From Rhodamnia argentea (taxonomy: Eukaryota; Streptophyta; Magnoliopsida; Myrtales; Myrtaceae): a DNA stretch of 64,000 nucleotides. The number at the start of each line of letters is the position of its first letter. The stretch's first letter is position 1. The notes beneath the pieces were generated by a model. The model ran no database searches, was not told where the DNA came from, and saw nothing but the letters and a program-made list of their open reading frames with translations. Made by a program: the position numbers and the translations under genes. The stretch spans positions 15,066,001 to 15,130,000 of the forward strand of contig NC_063153.1 of assembly GCF_020921035.1 (NCBI RefSeq), written 5' to 3'. This document shows, piece by piece, positions 1 to 12,151 of this stretch.

Positions 1-271
1 GAGAAGAATAGAAAAGAAAAAAAGAAAAAAATATTTTTTTTGAATTTTGAAAAATAAATAAAAAATGAAAAGAAAGTAAACAAAAATAAAAAAGATGTAC
101 AAGAGAGGAGAAAAGAAATATGAGGAAAATATTTTACCTACTTTTGAAGGATTTTTTTTTCATGGGAGGAAACTTTTTTTTTTCTAGACTAGATTATTTT
201 TTGTGAACCAAACACTGAGAAATTCAAAAAATGTCTTTCAGGAAGTTATTTTGCATGAAACTAACAGAGCC
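1..271. mobile_element. Right end of a hAT-like TIR element (cut by window edge)
   Basis: The A-rich stretch, the run around 'aggaaaatattttacc' and the end 'gcatgaaactaacagagccc' (about 253-272) match the right half of the 22171-23171 element, including its 'gaattttgaaaaaataaa' segment and its end 'gcgaaacaaacggag'. The left part lies outside the window. No coding sequence is seen. The assignment rests on similarity to the fuller copy and is moderately sure. Confidence 0.5.
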
Positions 272-355
272 CGAGTGTAGGGCATGTATCTACAGAGCAT
301 CAAGAATAGAAGTACATGTAGTATAAAATATAGGCAATTGTTGTTAAAGAGGATA

Positions 356-846
356 ATTGTCCAAAAAGTCTAAAACCTATTATACGATAACCAATTCAAT
401 TTTAAATCTTTCAATTTTGTCAATTTAGTCCAAAATCTTTTGATAATTTGCCAATTTAACCCTAAATTTTTCAATTGTATCAAATTAATCCTAAATCTTT
501 TTGAACATTTGTTAATTTAGTCCTAAATTTTTTACAATTTGCCAAAATTAGTCGTTACGGTCAATTTTGGTTGGAAGATCACCGATGTAGATGTCGACCG
601 GTCACACCGACCATCCAACGTGACGTAATTAACACCGACATAGGCCAGTTTCGCATTTCTAGCCATAGCCAAAAGGAAAAGAAAGAAAAAAAGGAAAAAT
701 TCACAAAAATTATTCTTGCCAGCGTGGTCACGCTACAGGGGATGACTAGCATCTATGTTTGCCCTCACCAATCATAGCCAATGGCTGACCGACAACCGAC
801 CAACAGAAATGAGTAAAAAAAAAGGAAGGGAAAAAAATATTAAAAG

Positions 847-886
<40 letters not shown>

Positions 887-1053
887 CACATCAGCACCGG
901 CATCAACGTCTACAATTTCCAACCTAAATTAACCAAATAGACTGAATGGATACTAATAATAAAAGGGTTTAAGAGTCAATTGATCCAATTGAAAAGATTA
1001 TGACTGAATTGATACCAATCCAATATGTTTAAAACTTTTTTGGTACTTTTTCA
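356..1053. mobile_element. Family A TIR element, copy 1
   Basis: The left end reads 'ccaaaaagtctaaaaccta' and then repeats of 'aatttagtcc...aaatctttt'. The right end is the inverted form ('gtttaaaacttttttggtac'). Between them are A/T-rich arms and a (TA)n run. This arrangement recurs about ten times in the window: TIR, 'caattttg-ttggaa' motif, 'gacgt' motif, low-complexity core, then the mirror image. No transposase is present, so it is a non-autonomous DNA element. Its superfamily is not fixed, but copy A7 is flanked by TA on both sides. Confidence 0.7.
849..883. repeat. (TA)n microsatellite
   Basis: An uninterrupted TA run of about 17 units inside the family A element at 356-1053. Such runs are often polymorphic in length. 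Confidence 0.9.
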
Positions 1054-1751
1054 GCATGTGCCTAATTTTTGTAAAATGAATGAGAAAAAATTGGAATCTT
1101 TACCATCAACTTCAAAAAAATTTAAAAGTGACTCTTTTTTCGTTCTCAATTCCCAATTTTTGAAAAAAAATTCAAAAAATTATATGTGAACATACCCTTC
1201 AATATAAGTCAAATTTTAAAGGTTCTCGGCATTTAAATTAAGAAAAAGTCAAGAAGTATGAGTTGCAAGATTAGAAAAGAAATTAAAAATCACTCCGAAC
1301 ATATCAAAATCATGGCCCCCTCTTTACCACCGCCTCCTAGCCCGTCTGTACTCCAGACTGTCCGAATAGTTATGCCCAGGCCACATCGTTTTGATAAATT
1401 CATGCCTAAGAAAGCTAAACCTTGTCGGTCCTACCGAAGGTAACATCCAGGGAACTAACTGAACAACATTCTACACAAGCCTACAAGAGTTAAAATCCAC
1501 CAGTGACTGAAAAAACAGCTAAGTCTACTCAGTTCTACAGAAGGTAGCATTTCAGCACATCCGTGGAGCAATTTCCTAGCTAGTTTATACAACCTAAGGA
1601 TCTAAAAGCGACCAGAACCAAAAGAGGCAACGTCGCACTTCGTAGATGAGCGGCACAAAAGGCTTTCAGATCAGATCAGATCAGCTAGTGTCCTGATTTC
1701 CTGGGTTGTAACCACCCGCTGCTCAGGAACAAGAACATGCTTGGAGCCAAG
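1054..1751. other. 3' flank of RPB5 including its likely 3' UTR
   Basis: No protein-coding exon is recognised here. The part next to 1751 should be the RPB5 3' untranslated region, since RPB5 is on the minus strand and its stop is at 1752-1754. A short 'gatca' direct repeat lies at about 1670-1685. Open frames on the plus strand in this area are antisense shadows or too short to support. Confidence 0.5.
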
Positions 1752-4066
1752 TCACACAACATATCTGTAGGTGACATATCGACCTGCTGTCTCGCTTGGC
1801 CGAATTATTTTCACAACTTGTCCACGCTTCAGCCCGTAATACCTTGCTACTGGATCTGTCACCTGAATACGGGGCAACTGAACACCACCAACATGAGACA
1901 TAGGTGCAGCAAGATTAATCAAGACTATGACAATGCTTGCAGAGTAACAGGACCATTTAGTCAAGATACCAACTTACCAGCTCATCTTGACTCGGGAATA
2001 TGCTACCCAATGTCACCTTAAGAGCCATTAAATTGTAGAGATAGAAAAAAACAAAAAAAAATTGCTCCCTCACCTGAGTTTCTTTCACAGTGTATCTTTG
2101 CAGCAGGGTTTTCTTTTCCTCTGTCGTAAGCACCTGATGCTCAGGAACAAGAACATGTTCTTTAATGTTGACCAACAGTTCAGACTCCTGCCACATTGCA
2201 GTTAAACAAAATCAATAAGAGCTTTTATTAACAATATTTCTGATCTGGGGCATTATGCCCCGTAGATATGTTATGTATCGCAACAAATTCATTTCCTAAT
2301 GTATTTCTCAACATAGATTCAGACGCCCAAACTCCATCGCCACATTGAATGCCTGATCTTGCTTCGATAAATGCAAGAGCGACATTCTAAATTCTCATGA
2401 GATACTGTCATATTTCATGATCTAAGCATCAAAAACTGTTCATGGCCTAAAAATAAAAATGGATCGAGAACTTTTCAGGAATTGTGAAGAAATCTGGCCA
2501 CAGTCAATCACTATTACAAATCTATACCAGTAAAGGTTTACGCAACATAGCTACTTAAACTGAAGATGTAGTCAGCAACCACATCCAAAGCTTTCTTTAT
2601 TTCTTTCTTTCTTTTCCTTTTTATTTTGTAAAATCCCAGTATTTTAATCTACCAAAAGGGGGAGTAATTATGCATCTCATAAAAACGTCCTACTGTACTT
2701 CACTTAGCAATTCGACGATCAAATCATATGAGGATCATAGAGCAAGTGCATTGCACTATCTCTACACCAATTTTCCTTTTCTTTTACTTTTTCCTTTTGA
2801 CTTTTCCCACATTGGTATCATTTAAGAAGACTTTCATATGACTTCAGAAATGTGAGATTCTTCTAAAAACATGCAGCAGTGTGTAAGCTATGTAACAAGC
2901 TACAAGAGCAAACATATTTAACTGAACAGTTGCAATCGAGATTATGCATAAAACTGAATTATCTAGCATCAGGGTACCTAAGAAGGAACAGGGAAAGGAG
3001 GACATAATGAATGAGAACAAGATACAGGTAGCTTTGGCACAAGCAAACCACTCACATTCGCTATAACCTCATATACAGAAACCAAATCACCTGGAAAACC
3101 TCCAGCTGGAATTTGGCAGATATCTCACTTATACATGTTCGTGCAAAGGGCGTCAAATTATGTTGAACAACTAACAGAGCCCTGAAAACATTCTCTTCTT
3201 TCATTCGATTAGTGTAGGTTTTCATCGTCTTGACCCCGACCTTTTCCTCATCAGGAAAGAACACAAAAATCTGCAAAAGGGAAACAAAACACGCAAATTG
3301 TCTTAATCAAACTGCTCAAATCACTTCGTAAAGAACAACAAAACATCGATTTTGGTTGCAGCGACATTACGCACAGTACACCGGCAACCATATACATCAC
3401 TTAGTTAAGAATAACAAAAGACCGACTTTGGTTGCAATTATAATAAGGGTATTACATAGAAATTATACAGATAAATTTTGTAACTTCTTAGGTAACAATC
3501 TCAATCTGGAAAGTTAACATCCAAGGTCATGATTATCTACTGTAAAGTTTATTTTGCAGCTTCTTCTGTTTCCTGTCACCTAGAAAATCTAGTGTAAACC
3601 AAAATTCCCTTATTTATTCATCGCCCACAAACACGGGGACGCAGACAAACGGAATATGCTCGTCTCTTTCGCCATTCTCAAGCCAAGTGCAGTGCACGCC
3701 TTCATCAAGCACATAAAGGATAAGCAACCTACGCAGCAGTCCATGCATCCCAAAACAACCGCGACCGCGACATCTTCCACAACAGCCCAAACGAGTCCTG
3801 GCCCGAACTTCAAAGGACACGACAAAATCACCCACCCAAAAACACGAGGACCGTAGCCAATTTACCTGGTCCGAACTGTCGTTCCGCTTCGCCCTGTTGA
3901 TGACGAGGTCCTCCCTCTTCATGCCCTCGCCGAACTTCTCGACGAACTCGTGCCTGGGCATGTCGATCTCGTAGTCGGCGACGAGGTATCCCCGGTCCCT
4001 CAGCATCTGCATCACCGTCCTCCGAATCCTGTGCAGCCTCGTGATCTCCTCCTCCGAGAGAGCCAT
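1752..4066 (-). CDS. NRPB5: DNA-directed RNA polymerase subunit RPB5 (RPABC1-like)
   Basis: RPB5 is a subunit shared by eukaryotic RNA polymerases I, II and III, and acts in the nucleus at the lower jaw. Coding exons in transcript order: 4066-3866, 3270-3091, 2187-2074, 1877-1752. They give 67+60+38+41 = 206 aa, the usual family length (about 205). Every intron is GT-AG and all junctions fall between codons. Exon 1 starts [17 protein letters not shown] and holds the N-terminal domain. Exons 3-4 form the C-terminal assembly domain shared with archaeal Rpo[45 protein letters not shown], ending YVTYRYVV. The start at 4066 is the only ATG giving the canonical N-terminus. Intron 2 (2188-3090) contains a segment repeated at 5.5-5.75 kb, a sign of tandem duplication. 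The gene appears intact. Identification is very secure; the plant has paralogous NRPB5/NRPD5/NRPE5 genes, and the common nuclear form fits best. Confidence 0.96.
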
Positions 4067-4154
4067 ATTCCCGCCGCGAGATAGCGGAGTACCGCAGACG
4101 GAGACCCAGAAGCTTGTCGACTTGGCTCAGCGACACTTCAGCCAGCACTTGGGC

Positions 4155-4213
4155 GAAGAAGAAGAAGAAGACGACGACGACGACGACGACGAAGAAGAAG
4201 AAGAAGAAGAAAC
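4155..4213. repeat. (GAA)n(GAC)n(GAA)n compound trinucleotide repeat upstream of RPB5
   Basis: On the plus strand about 5 GAA units are followed by 6-7 GAC and then about 6 GAA units. It begins about 90 bp upstream of the RPB5 start codon, so it is probably in the 5' UTR or core promoter, where the transcript strand reads TTC/GTC. The acidic ORF it creates on the plus strand is an artefact. Confidence 0.85.
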
Positions 4214-4429
4214 TAGACTTGGGCTAGGGCTTGGAGAGGACGAGACCACAGTCGGTGCACTATGTACTGACTGCCGGACCGGGAAGCGTTTCGGACGGCG
4301 GATCTGGACCGTCGGTTCGAGTCAACCAACTATCAGCCGTTCATTGGATTTGTCTTTTACGCACTTGCTTAAACGTTTGTCCGTTGTTATCCCACATTTG
4401 CCCCCAATCTTCCCGCCAAATAATCCTCT

Positions 4430-5075
4430 GTTTTTTTTTTTTTTCCCTTTTTCCCTCTCCTTTTTCTTACTAATGTAGTGTGCTTTCTTTTCCCCCAAAA
4501 AACAAGTATATTTGAAGTCTTAAAATTTTTGTGCTCAAAAAGAAAAAGTCCTAAATTTTTTTTTAAAAAAAGTAAAACTAAGTCTAAAACCTTACGTACG
4601 ATATAATCATATATTAAAGATTATCGTATTGGTGCAATCGAGTTCCTCCATGCTTGATTCTGTCGACTAACATAAAAAGTTTACGTGATTTCTTCGTTAC
4701 GTTTTCAAAGCAAGCAGCGTCACGTCTGAAAATATTTGTAAATTTGAAAAGAAAGGAAGAATTTTTTTCTTTAAGAAAGGAAAATATAAGAAATTGAATA
4801 CGAATGAATAGAGATCAAAAATAAAAATAAAAAAAGGGACGCCCCTTTTTGCTACTATTTTGACCATTTTATCTATTGTGAGTTTTACGGATTTTTTTTT
4901 TACTTTTGCTTCCCCCTCTCTCAAGTATCAATTTTGAATTACGGGTCGAGAAAGCGTCTTCTGCGGTCAAATTTCGAAAACTTTGGTTCGGCTCGAGCCT
5001 CCGTCCCGTTCTCCCTCCTCTTGATTGTTTGCCTTCTTCAAGGCATTGCAATTGGCCTCTCTTCAAAGGGAGCAG
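4430..5075. repeat. RPB5 upstream segment, copy 1 of a duplicated pair
   Basis: This stretch is repeated, diverged, at about 5762-6390 in the same orientation. Matching landmarks in order: 'cttactaatgtagtgtgc', 'tattaaagattatcgt', 'ggtgcaatcgagttcc', 'cataaaaagtttacgtgatt', 'gcgtcacgtctgaaaatatt' and 'cttcaaggcattgcaattgg'. It lies just upstream of RPB5. Confidence 0.75.
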
Positions 5076-5509
5076 GGACACATGGAATGAAAAAAGCGCA
5101 TTCATAAAGAAAAGTAATATATAACAAAAATAGAGAGATATGGTGGTGTTAAAGGGTGGCAGACTGTTGGAGCATGGTTCATACTTCCCCGCGACATAAA
5201 AATACGTGGGTCCCGCGGCCGGAAGTCTCAAGGGGGTAGTGCCACCTGGACACCGGAAGGCTTTTACAATTTAAGCCCATAATTTTTCACTAGTAGTTTG
5301 GGTTTGAGCCTATGAATAGCTACTGCTTTATATAATCTTTTTGGCTTATAATCGAGTAATGTAACGAGAGGTGCGGTATGCTAATTATAGTGGAATCCTC
5401 TGCTAGACTTAGCCCTAACTTAAGATCGAACTAAGATAAAATCTCGTGTCTCGATTTTTCTTTCTCACTTTTAAGTTGTGTCTTGTTGTGATTGTGCGCT
5501 GAATCTTTA

Positions 5510-6390
5510 CGTATAAGTGCAAGAGTGACATTCTAAATACTCATGAGAAACTGTCATATTCGGTGGTCCATGCATCAAAAACTGTTCCGAGTCCCAAAAG
5601 TAAAGAGGATCAAGAACTGTTCTTACACAAACTTCACAATTCCTGGAAAGAAATTCGGCCACAGTCGATCAGTATTACGAGTCCATACCGATAAAGGTCC
5701 GGGCAACCAAGCTGCTTAAAACTGATGACGTTGTCAGCAACCACATCCCAATTCTCCTCCGTTTCTGTTTCCTCTCTTTTTTTCCCACTCTCCTGATCTT
5801 ACTAATGCAGCATGCTCCCTTTTTTCCGGAATGTAGTCCTAAAATTTTTTGAAGAAAGTATAGCCGAGCTTCAAAACTTACATACAACGCAATGCAACCA
5901 TGTATTAAAACTTGTCGTGTGGGTGCAATCAGGTCCCTTGGTTGACTCCGTTTGATTTTACTAATATAAAAAGTTTAAGTGATTTTCTATCGTTAGATTT
6001 TCAAGGCAAGTGGCGTCACATATGAAAATATTTAAAAGTCTAAAAAGGAAATAAAAAATTTAAAGAAAGAAAAAGGTAAAAAATTTGAATAAAAATAAAT
6101 AAATATTTTTTTTAAAAGAGGCTGCCCTTTTAGCCACTCCTCCTATCACTAATACACCTTTTTAGACAGTATTTTGGTCGTTTTACCTTTGTAGTGTCTC
6201 ACGTTTTTGGCATACAAGTTACTTCTGCTTTCCCCTCTTTCTAGCATCGATTTTGCCTTGTGGGTTTTGGGAAGAGGCCTCCAGCTTCTTTAACTTCTGT
6301 TCAGCTCGTGTATCTGTTTTGTTCTCCCTCCTCTTCATCGTTTTACCGTCTTCAAGGCACTGCAATTGGCCTCTTTTTGAAGCGGGAGTT
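5510..6390 (-). pseudogene. Relic of a duplicated RPB5 locus lacking its coding exons
   Basis: Bases about 5510-5755 match RPB5 intron 2 (about 2365-2600): 'gcaagagtgacattctaaat', 'catcaaaaactgttc', 'ggccacagtcgatcagtatt' and 'gtcagcaaccacatcc' all occur in order. Bases 5762-6390 then match the region upstream of RPB5 (4430-5075). The 1.8 kb between these parts in the parent locus, holding exon 2, intron 1 and exon 1, is missing. This is best explained as a tandem copy of the RPB5 5' half that later lost its exons. No RPB5 protein can be made from it. The minus strand follows from the parent gene orientation. Confidence 0.7.
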
Positions 6391-6830
6391 AGCGATTTTC
6401 AACTCTAAAAAAGTTTTTCCGCTGACTTCTTGTGTGCACTGAGAGTCTATGACGGTGGAAGATGGAGGGAATGACCAGTTTCCAGCACTCGCAGCCGGGG
6501 CCGATGCGTTCGCGTCAATGCTGAATTGGGGGTTGGGGACCACATGCGGGAGGTTAGTGACATAGGCCCCAAGCGCAACTGCGGCCGGGATCCCAACAAA
6601 GCCAGTGCGGGAGTAATCGGAAGAAAGATCAGCCAGAAAATCAGGTCGCAAGCCGAATATCCTGGAACCAATCATGCAAATTCTAGGCTTCATTTCCAAC
6701 TAGAACCAATAACGCAAAAACCTCGTCAACGCATGGAGTTCAGGAAAGAGAATCGACCTAGGGGAAGCAAAAGGCACAACCATCCAGCTCTCTTCTGCTC
6801 ATGTTGTCTGCGCTTAGATGTCCATGGGTA
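6391..6830 (-). other. Unidentified GC-rich open segment, possibly a decayed exon
   Basis: Just past the RPB5 relic the base composition rises. The minus strand is open from 6699 through 6352, with stretches such as DFLADLSSDYSRTGFVGIP and PAAVALGAYVTNLPHVVPN. I do not recognise the family. The high GC and protein-like composition suggest a former exon, but there is no clear start, splice context or second exon. It could also be chance coding potential. Confidence 0.3.
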
Positions 6831-7577
6831 AACATGTCAAAAACTGAAATGCAAATAGGTATATAGCTTGGTTGTGTCATCTACTCATGCAATCCAACAC
6901 TGTTACAGTAGGATTTTCCAGCATCAACCTCAAATTCGAGGAAAAAGTCAATCATACTCTCCCCAGTGACGTCATCTTAACATCATATAACTTACTACCC
7001 TATATACACCATACACGTATCATTTCCGAGTGAAGTCATAATAGAAATAAATTAAGAAGTTGGAAGCACATTTCATTGCAAACAACAAAAACACAAATGT
7101 AGCACAAGTCTCCCGCAACTTAAAAAGCCATAACTGGAATGCAAAAAGCTGCGGAAAAGAAGTCGAGGAAACCATGCTCAGGAGGTCCTCGACGCATAAT
7201 TCTATATAACTTAATATCACCGTTTGTCATCAATGCTGTGTTATTACTGCTTTAACGTATGAGCAGGGAAGCGTGTGAAAATAATGCAATGTTGAAGTTC
7301 ACGACAATGACGCATCATTAAACAATTCGATCCGAGTACTATCGAATGAACATACTGCTTCTCGTCTCCTGTTCCTATGACAGAAGGCAAAACAGCTTTG
7401 GTTATGCAACAACCATTTGCTTTTTCTTGAAAACCAATCGCAGAATTCACCCAGAAGCGATGCAGCGAAATTGATTAATTGATGCATTGTCAATGCACGT
7501 CAAGAGAAGTTAGCCACGATCAGCATTATCTTTCAGTACCGTTTGTTGGCCCAACCGCGTCAAATGGACATAATCTT
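6831..7577. other. MFDR 3' flank
   Basis: AT-rich sequence with no supported gene. The portion adjoining 7577 should contain the MFDR 3' UTR on the minus strand. Short open frames here lack conserved features. Confidence 0.5.
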
Positions 7578-10500
7578 CTAGCACAGCTGATTAGTATCAG
7601 AAGCTCTCAATAGTTCATCCCATGTGGCCAACTTTTCCCTGGGTTTGTTTCTCAAACTCCCAAGCCTCCTTTCTTCAGAATCTATCTTTTCCCAATTACT
7701 GAATGGCACAACTCTGACATTCCGATCATCTAATAACTGGAGAAGACCATCTCTCCCTGGCTTTGGCAATGACGGCACCAATACCCCACGATCTATGTCC
7801 TCAGATATACTCACAACCTGCCACATCAATTGGTGAAACTTTAAAGGACACATTGACATGAACAGGCTTCCGCTCACTGAACTAGAAAACTCGAACATCT
7901 CATGTTGAATATAGCACTCACATGAGAATTAGATGCAGTCTATGATAACATTGGAAATTAGAAACATTGCTACCGAAAGACATTCCTCCTAGAAAATATT
8001 ACGGGAAGATGCCAGAGATGTGTTTCAGAAAATTCCAGTTCGAAAAAGAATACTTCAAGCATCGTCCATGCTAGGGACAACTGGTAGTTGAGAATGGGTT
8101 TCAATTCAAAACTACCTCAATTAGACCACTTACAGTTTCTTCTGCACAATAAAGGTTTGTAGCAATAATTCCAGTTGGCCCTCTCTTTAACCATCCACAG
8201 ACATATAGACCTTCCTCGATTGCTGACTCACCAGATGTATCACACAGAACTCTGCCCCTTACATTCGGAACCACACCTGGAGATGAAGCATCATCCCATG
8301 ATCAGAAAGCAATTTGATGCCTATTTTCCTCCGTTTAACATCCCTTATCCTCCTAATCACAAATGGGTCAGACGAAAAATAAATCAACGAAAAAGACGAA
8401 ACCACTTTGCAATGATAAACAAATTATCCATTTTCTTCTGTAAATTGGGAACAATTGTTTAACGCAAAATTCTCAAAACCCGCAAGGTTGTGCTCAATAT
8501 CAGTGATCCATCAGAAGGCTGAAGGATTTTGTATTTTTTCATGTTTTTCATATTTAAACACCAGAGAGAACTACTGCGCAAAATCAGGTACCAAGCTACT
8601 CTGCGACAGTAGTTTCATTCATTTATTACCTGCTTGATGATCAAATGGTAAGCCATCAACTGGTACCGATTTGTAACCAATGCTCTTTAGTACCATCCTA
8701 CACACAGCGAAACAGAGGAACCATGTCAATTACCACCAGAGATCCATAAGTATAATGGACTAGTTTAAGCAATTGTTTTTCTTTCAACTAACCACATATA
8801 AGGATAAATACAATAAGTTGTAATCTTTTCCATGCTGTAGGCTCTTGATTATTCTTTATTGTGTCAATTAAGTGATGTATACATCATCTGAAGCCTCTGC
8901 ATGATTTTCTCCAATAGAGCAAGCACCCACATTGTAAGCTGGCCTTACAACTTTTACATTTTACTAGTCTGCCAGAAAAACAGTTAAAGCACGAGCAAGA
9001 GGAAAACATACTCGCATTCAATGTCTTGAAATTCTCCAGTGCCAATTGCAATTTGCTTTCCAGAGCCATTACCTATTAAACAAAGTCAGGAGGCTAAGTG
9101 AGGCTAAGTAATTACTCCTGGCATGTTTCAGCCAAATTGGAGTCAATAATATTAGACCATTTTATTGTTGTCTCCTGTGTTAAAAGGGGCCATCATTCAG
9201 TCCATTACCGCAGAAAGCCAAGCAGTATAAATGAAGAGATTACAAGCAAATCCATCTTTTGAGGCTAAAACATCAGAAAGAGATTGTATGACCAAAATAA
9301 CTCTTTAATTCTCGGATCACTATATAAGAGGGCCATGCTGCCATGCTAGATCGAAAATTGCACACTGTTACCACAGCAATGACAGCAAGGCAATCAACAT
9401 TCAACAGTGGAATGGAGCCTAGAGGAGTGAGAACCAACTGAGATTTAAAATAAATAAAAAAAAGCAACAGTAAAAGGTTACCTCTGAGAGCCGTCTTCTC
9501 CAAGCGAACAGCTGTCACATGTCCATGGCCATCATCCAGAAACCTATCTGGTTTGTGGAAGAAAACAAAGTGGAGTTCATGTTGATCTGATCTCGGACTT
9601 GACTGATTTGAGGTGGCAGCCTTTGACAACAACTCGTAAACCCTCCTCCTTATCCGGTCGTTCTTCAGCTCTTCCTTTGCCAAGTAACACCATCAAGGTG
9701 TGATCAGGGGGAAACACCAGGAATTACCAATGTCAATTAAAATCTCCAAGTCTTTTTATTTTTTTTATTTTATTATGAGAAAATCTCTAAGTCTTTACTC
9801 TATCTCATCTTGCAATCATGGCTACAAATAAATCTCTATTTAATAAATGTAAGTAATTCCTGTTGGCTCAAGCAAAGGAAAGTGAACATATGTGTAGAAG
9901 TACCTCATCCGCTGGGGTTTTGAGCAAGTCAGATTCCGAAATGCCAACATATAGATCTTTGATACCTAGCAATTGGTGCACAACTTGTCCTTTAGACCCA
10001 GGACCAACAGGCAAAAATAGGTTCATCTTTCGCTAATTATCTGAAAAACACAAACCAAATTTTGAAAGGAAAAATGCAGGAGATGTGATGTGTCATTTAA
10101 AAAGATGCCAGTAGTCACCAAGAACTTCACGTAGCTCCTTTGCGGTACAAGCTGCTTGGGCTGGTCCACGTCTTCCAACCAAATACACTTTCCTGAAGTA
10201 ACTTTATATCATCAAGGTCATCCAAGATTGAAAAAGTCAGGTCCCTAAAGTAGAGTAAGACTCGAGATGTACAAGAAACCTTATCGAGCTTTCCTGCAAA
10301 GTAGCTAATGCATGGTTAGCAATGTCTGTTGTTGCTAATTCAACCGTAGGCCGCAGTAGAATACGTGCAACATCAAGAGCTACATTGCCCTGAAACAGAG
10401 AAAGAATATCTGTTATCTACAACATCCAACTAATGTCACTAGGTAAACATGATGACAAAGCTCAAGTCAGAGGGAGAGAGAGAGAGAGAAAGGGGGAGGG

Positions 10501-12151
10501 GGGACTTAGCATACAGTCATACTATCAGTCTAATCAACAACTTCATCAGGTATCCGCTGATCATGAAAATACCTGGCCAAGAATCACAACTTTCTGAGTA
10601 TTTTTCAAATACAGCTCCAAATTTCTGCAGTCTGGGTGGCCATTATACCACCAGACAAATTCTCGAGCTGAATGTATCCCAGACAAGTCCTAGAAAAGTT
10701 ACAAAGAGATAAAGAAGTAAAATCATCACTTGTATGTTTATCCCATAAATAATCGATGGCAAAAAACCTTTCCAATTCTTCACAGGCTAACACAGATAAG
10801 CAAATCTATCGAAATATCAAGAACACAATAAAGAGAATGTTACATAATATCACTTATCATTACGTACTTCGCCCGGAATGCCAAGACTTCTGTCACTTTC
10901 AGCACCATAAGCAAGCACAACCTGCTCAATCATCAATCAAACAAGTCAGTTATAAAAAAATGAAGTCCACCGGTTGGATAATCATGATGTGACCTAAAGT
11001 GAATATTACCGCGTGGTACAGACTGCGGAGCTCTGGCAGGGAAAGAGAGGAACCGAGCATGACGTTGCCAAAGAAAGAGCAACGCTCGTGATGGCAAACA
11101 CGAGAAAATTGATTAACCACGATCTGTTGCAAGTCTCTGGTGAATAAGCTCAATCTAGAGAAATTTGCATCCCAAACAAACAATTTATTGACAGATTACA
11201 TAAAAAGTAATTCATGAATAACTGAACCACGAGCAGGTGGCTCTCAGCATGTAATTTGAGGAAAAAAAACTAATGGCACTTAAGAAAATGAAAAGCTTCA
11301 TTCGCAAGGTGACATATCATTGTAAACCATATCTAAAAAATATCAACAGATGCAATTAAAGATCACGGTATTTATCTTCACAGTTTCTTTTCAGCAAAAA
11401 AGCACAATTAAAGAAGAAAACAGAAAGTTTCTGCCACCCCTTTAACAGTCATCGCTCGAAATATATGACACGGCATAAACCAAAGATAACCTAAAAAGAA
11501 AACTTTACCTTTGTTTCAGGATGATCCGGCGCCACACCAGAGCGGACTAACCCAAAAGGCATAGGCAGACGATCAATTATATCAACCTGTGCAGCTTCGT
11601 GTCTCTTCAGCATCTAATAGCACAGACCAAATCATTCATGTTTACATATGGGCTAATCACACTTGCTGAGATTCAAAAGATGGACGCTTTGAGGCTCCAA
11701 AATCCCTAAAAACTGCACATGACATATCCATGTGAATCATTCTTTAGATTCCAGTAGAACTCACTACGAACTACGGGCCAGAACACATGTACTGTAAGTT
11801 TAAGCTTGTTCTCAGCTTTAATAGGACACGTCTACTTCCAAACCCAACTATATAACTAATCTCACCACAATCATTTCTAGTTCACCGTCGTTGAATAATT
11901 CCAATAGCTCGTCTCGAACCTCTCGGGCGCAGAACTAACAACGCCGAGAGAAGAACGACCGATCACAATTGATAGTACACCAACACCGAGCAGAAAACCA
12001 AACTCGAAACATCAACGGATGCGTAATGGTAGCGAGTTACCTTCTCGGCAGTGTAAAAACCCGCCGGTCCGCTTCCGACCACGCAGACACGTAGAGGGTT
12101 CGAAGAAATGCTCGAGAACCTTCTCAGGAAAATCATCCGACACATCGCCAT
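7578..12151 (-). CDS. MFDR: NADPH:adrenodoxin (ferredoxin) oxidoreductase, mitochondrial
   Basis: This FAD enzyme passes electrons from NADPH to mitochondrial ferredoxin in the matrix, supporting Fe-S cluster assembly and biotin synthesis (known for Arabidopsis MFDR, yeast Arh1 and human FDXR). Thirteen coding exons in transcript order: 12151-12041, 11613-11509, 11123-11010, 10921-10868, 10689-10573, 10389-10280, 10192-10119, 9965-9904, 9674-9482, 9072-9012, 8697-8630, 8276-8134, 7817-7578. The sum is 1452 bp, 483 aa plus stop, with all phases closing and all introns GT-AG. Residues 1-20 are Arg/Ser-rich ([12 protein letters not shown]) as in a mitochondrial presequence. The FAD dinucleotide fold is [14 protein letters not shown] (about 24-37). 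The NADPH site is [18 protein letters not shown] (about 162-179), followed by [13 protein letters not shown]. The C-terminal FAD-contacting block is [17 protein letters not shown] (about 381-397). A second ATG two codons after the chosen start is equally usable. The gene looks intact. Confidence 0.96.

Noticed and set aside
4041..4478. Plus-strand acidic ORF with Glu/Asp runs
   Set aside because: Produced by the GAA/GAC repeat upstream of RPB5 on the opposite strand; antisense artefact.
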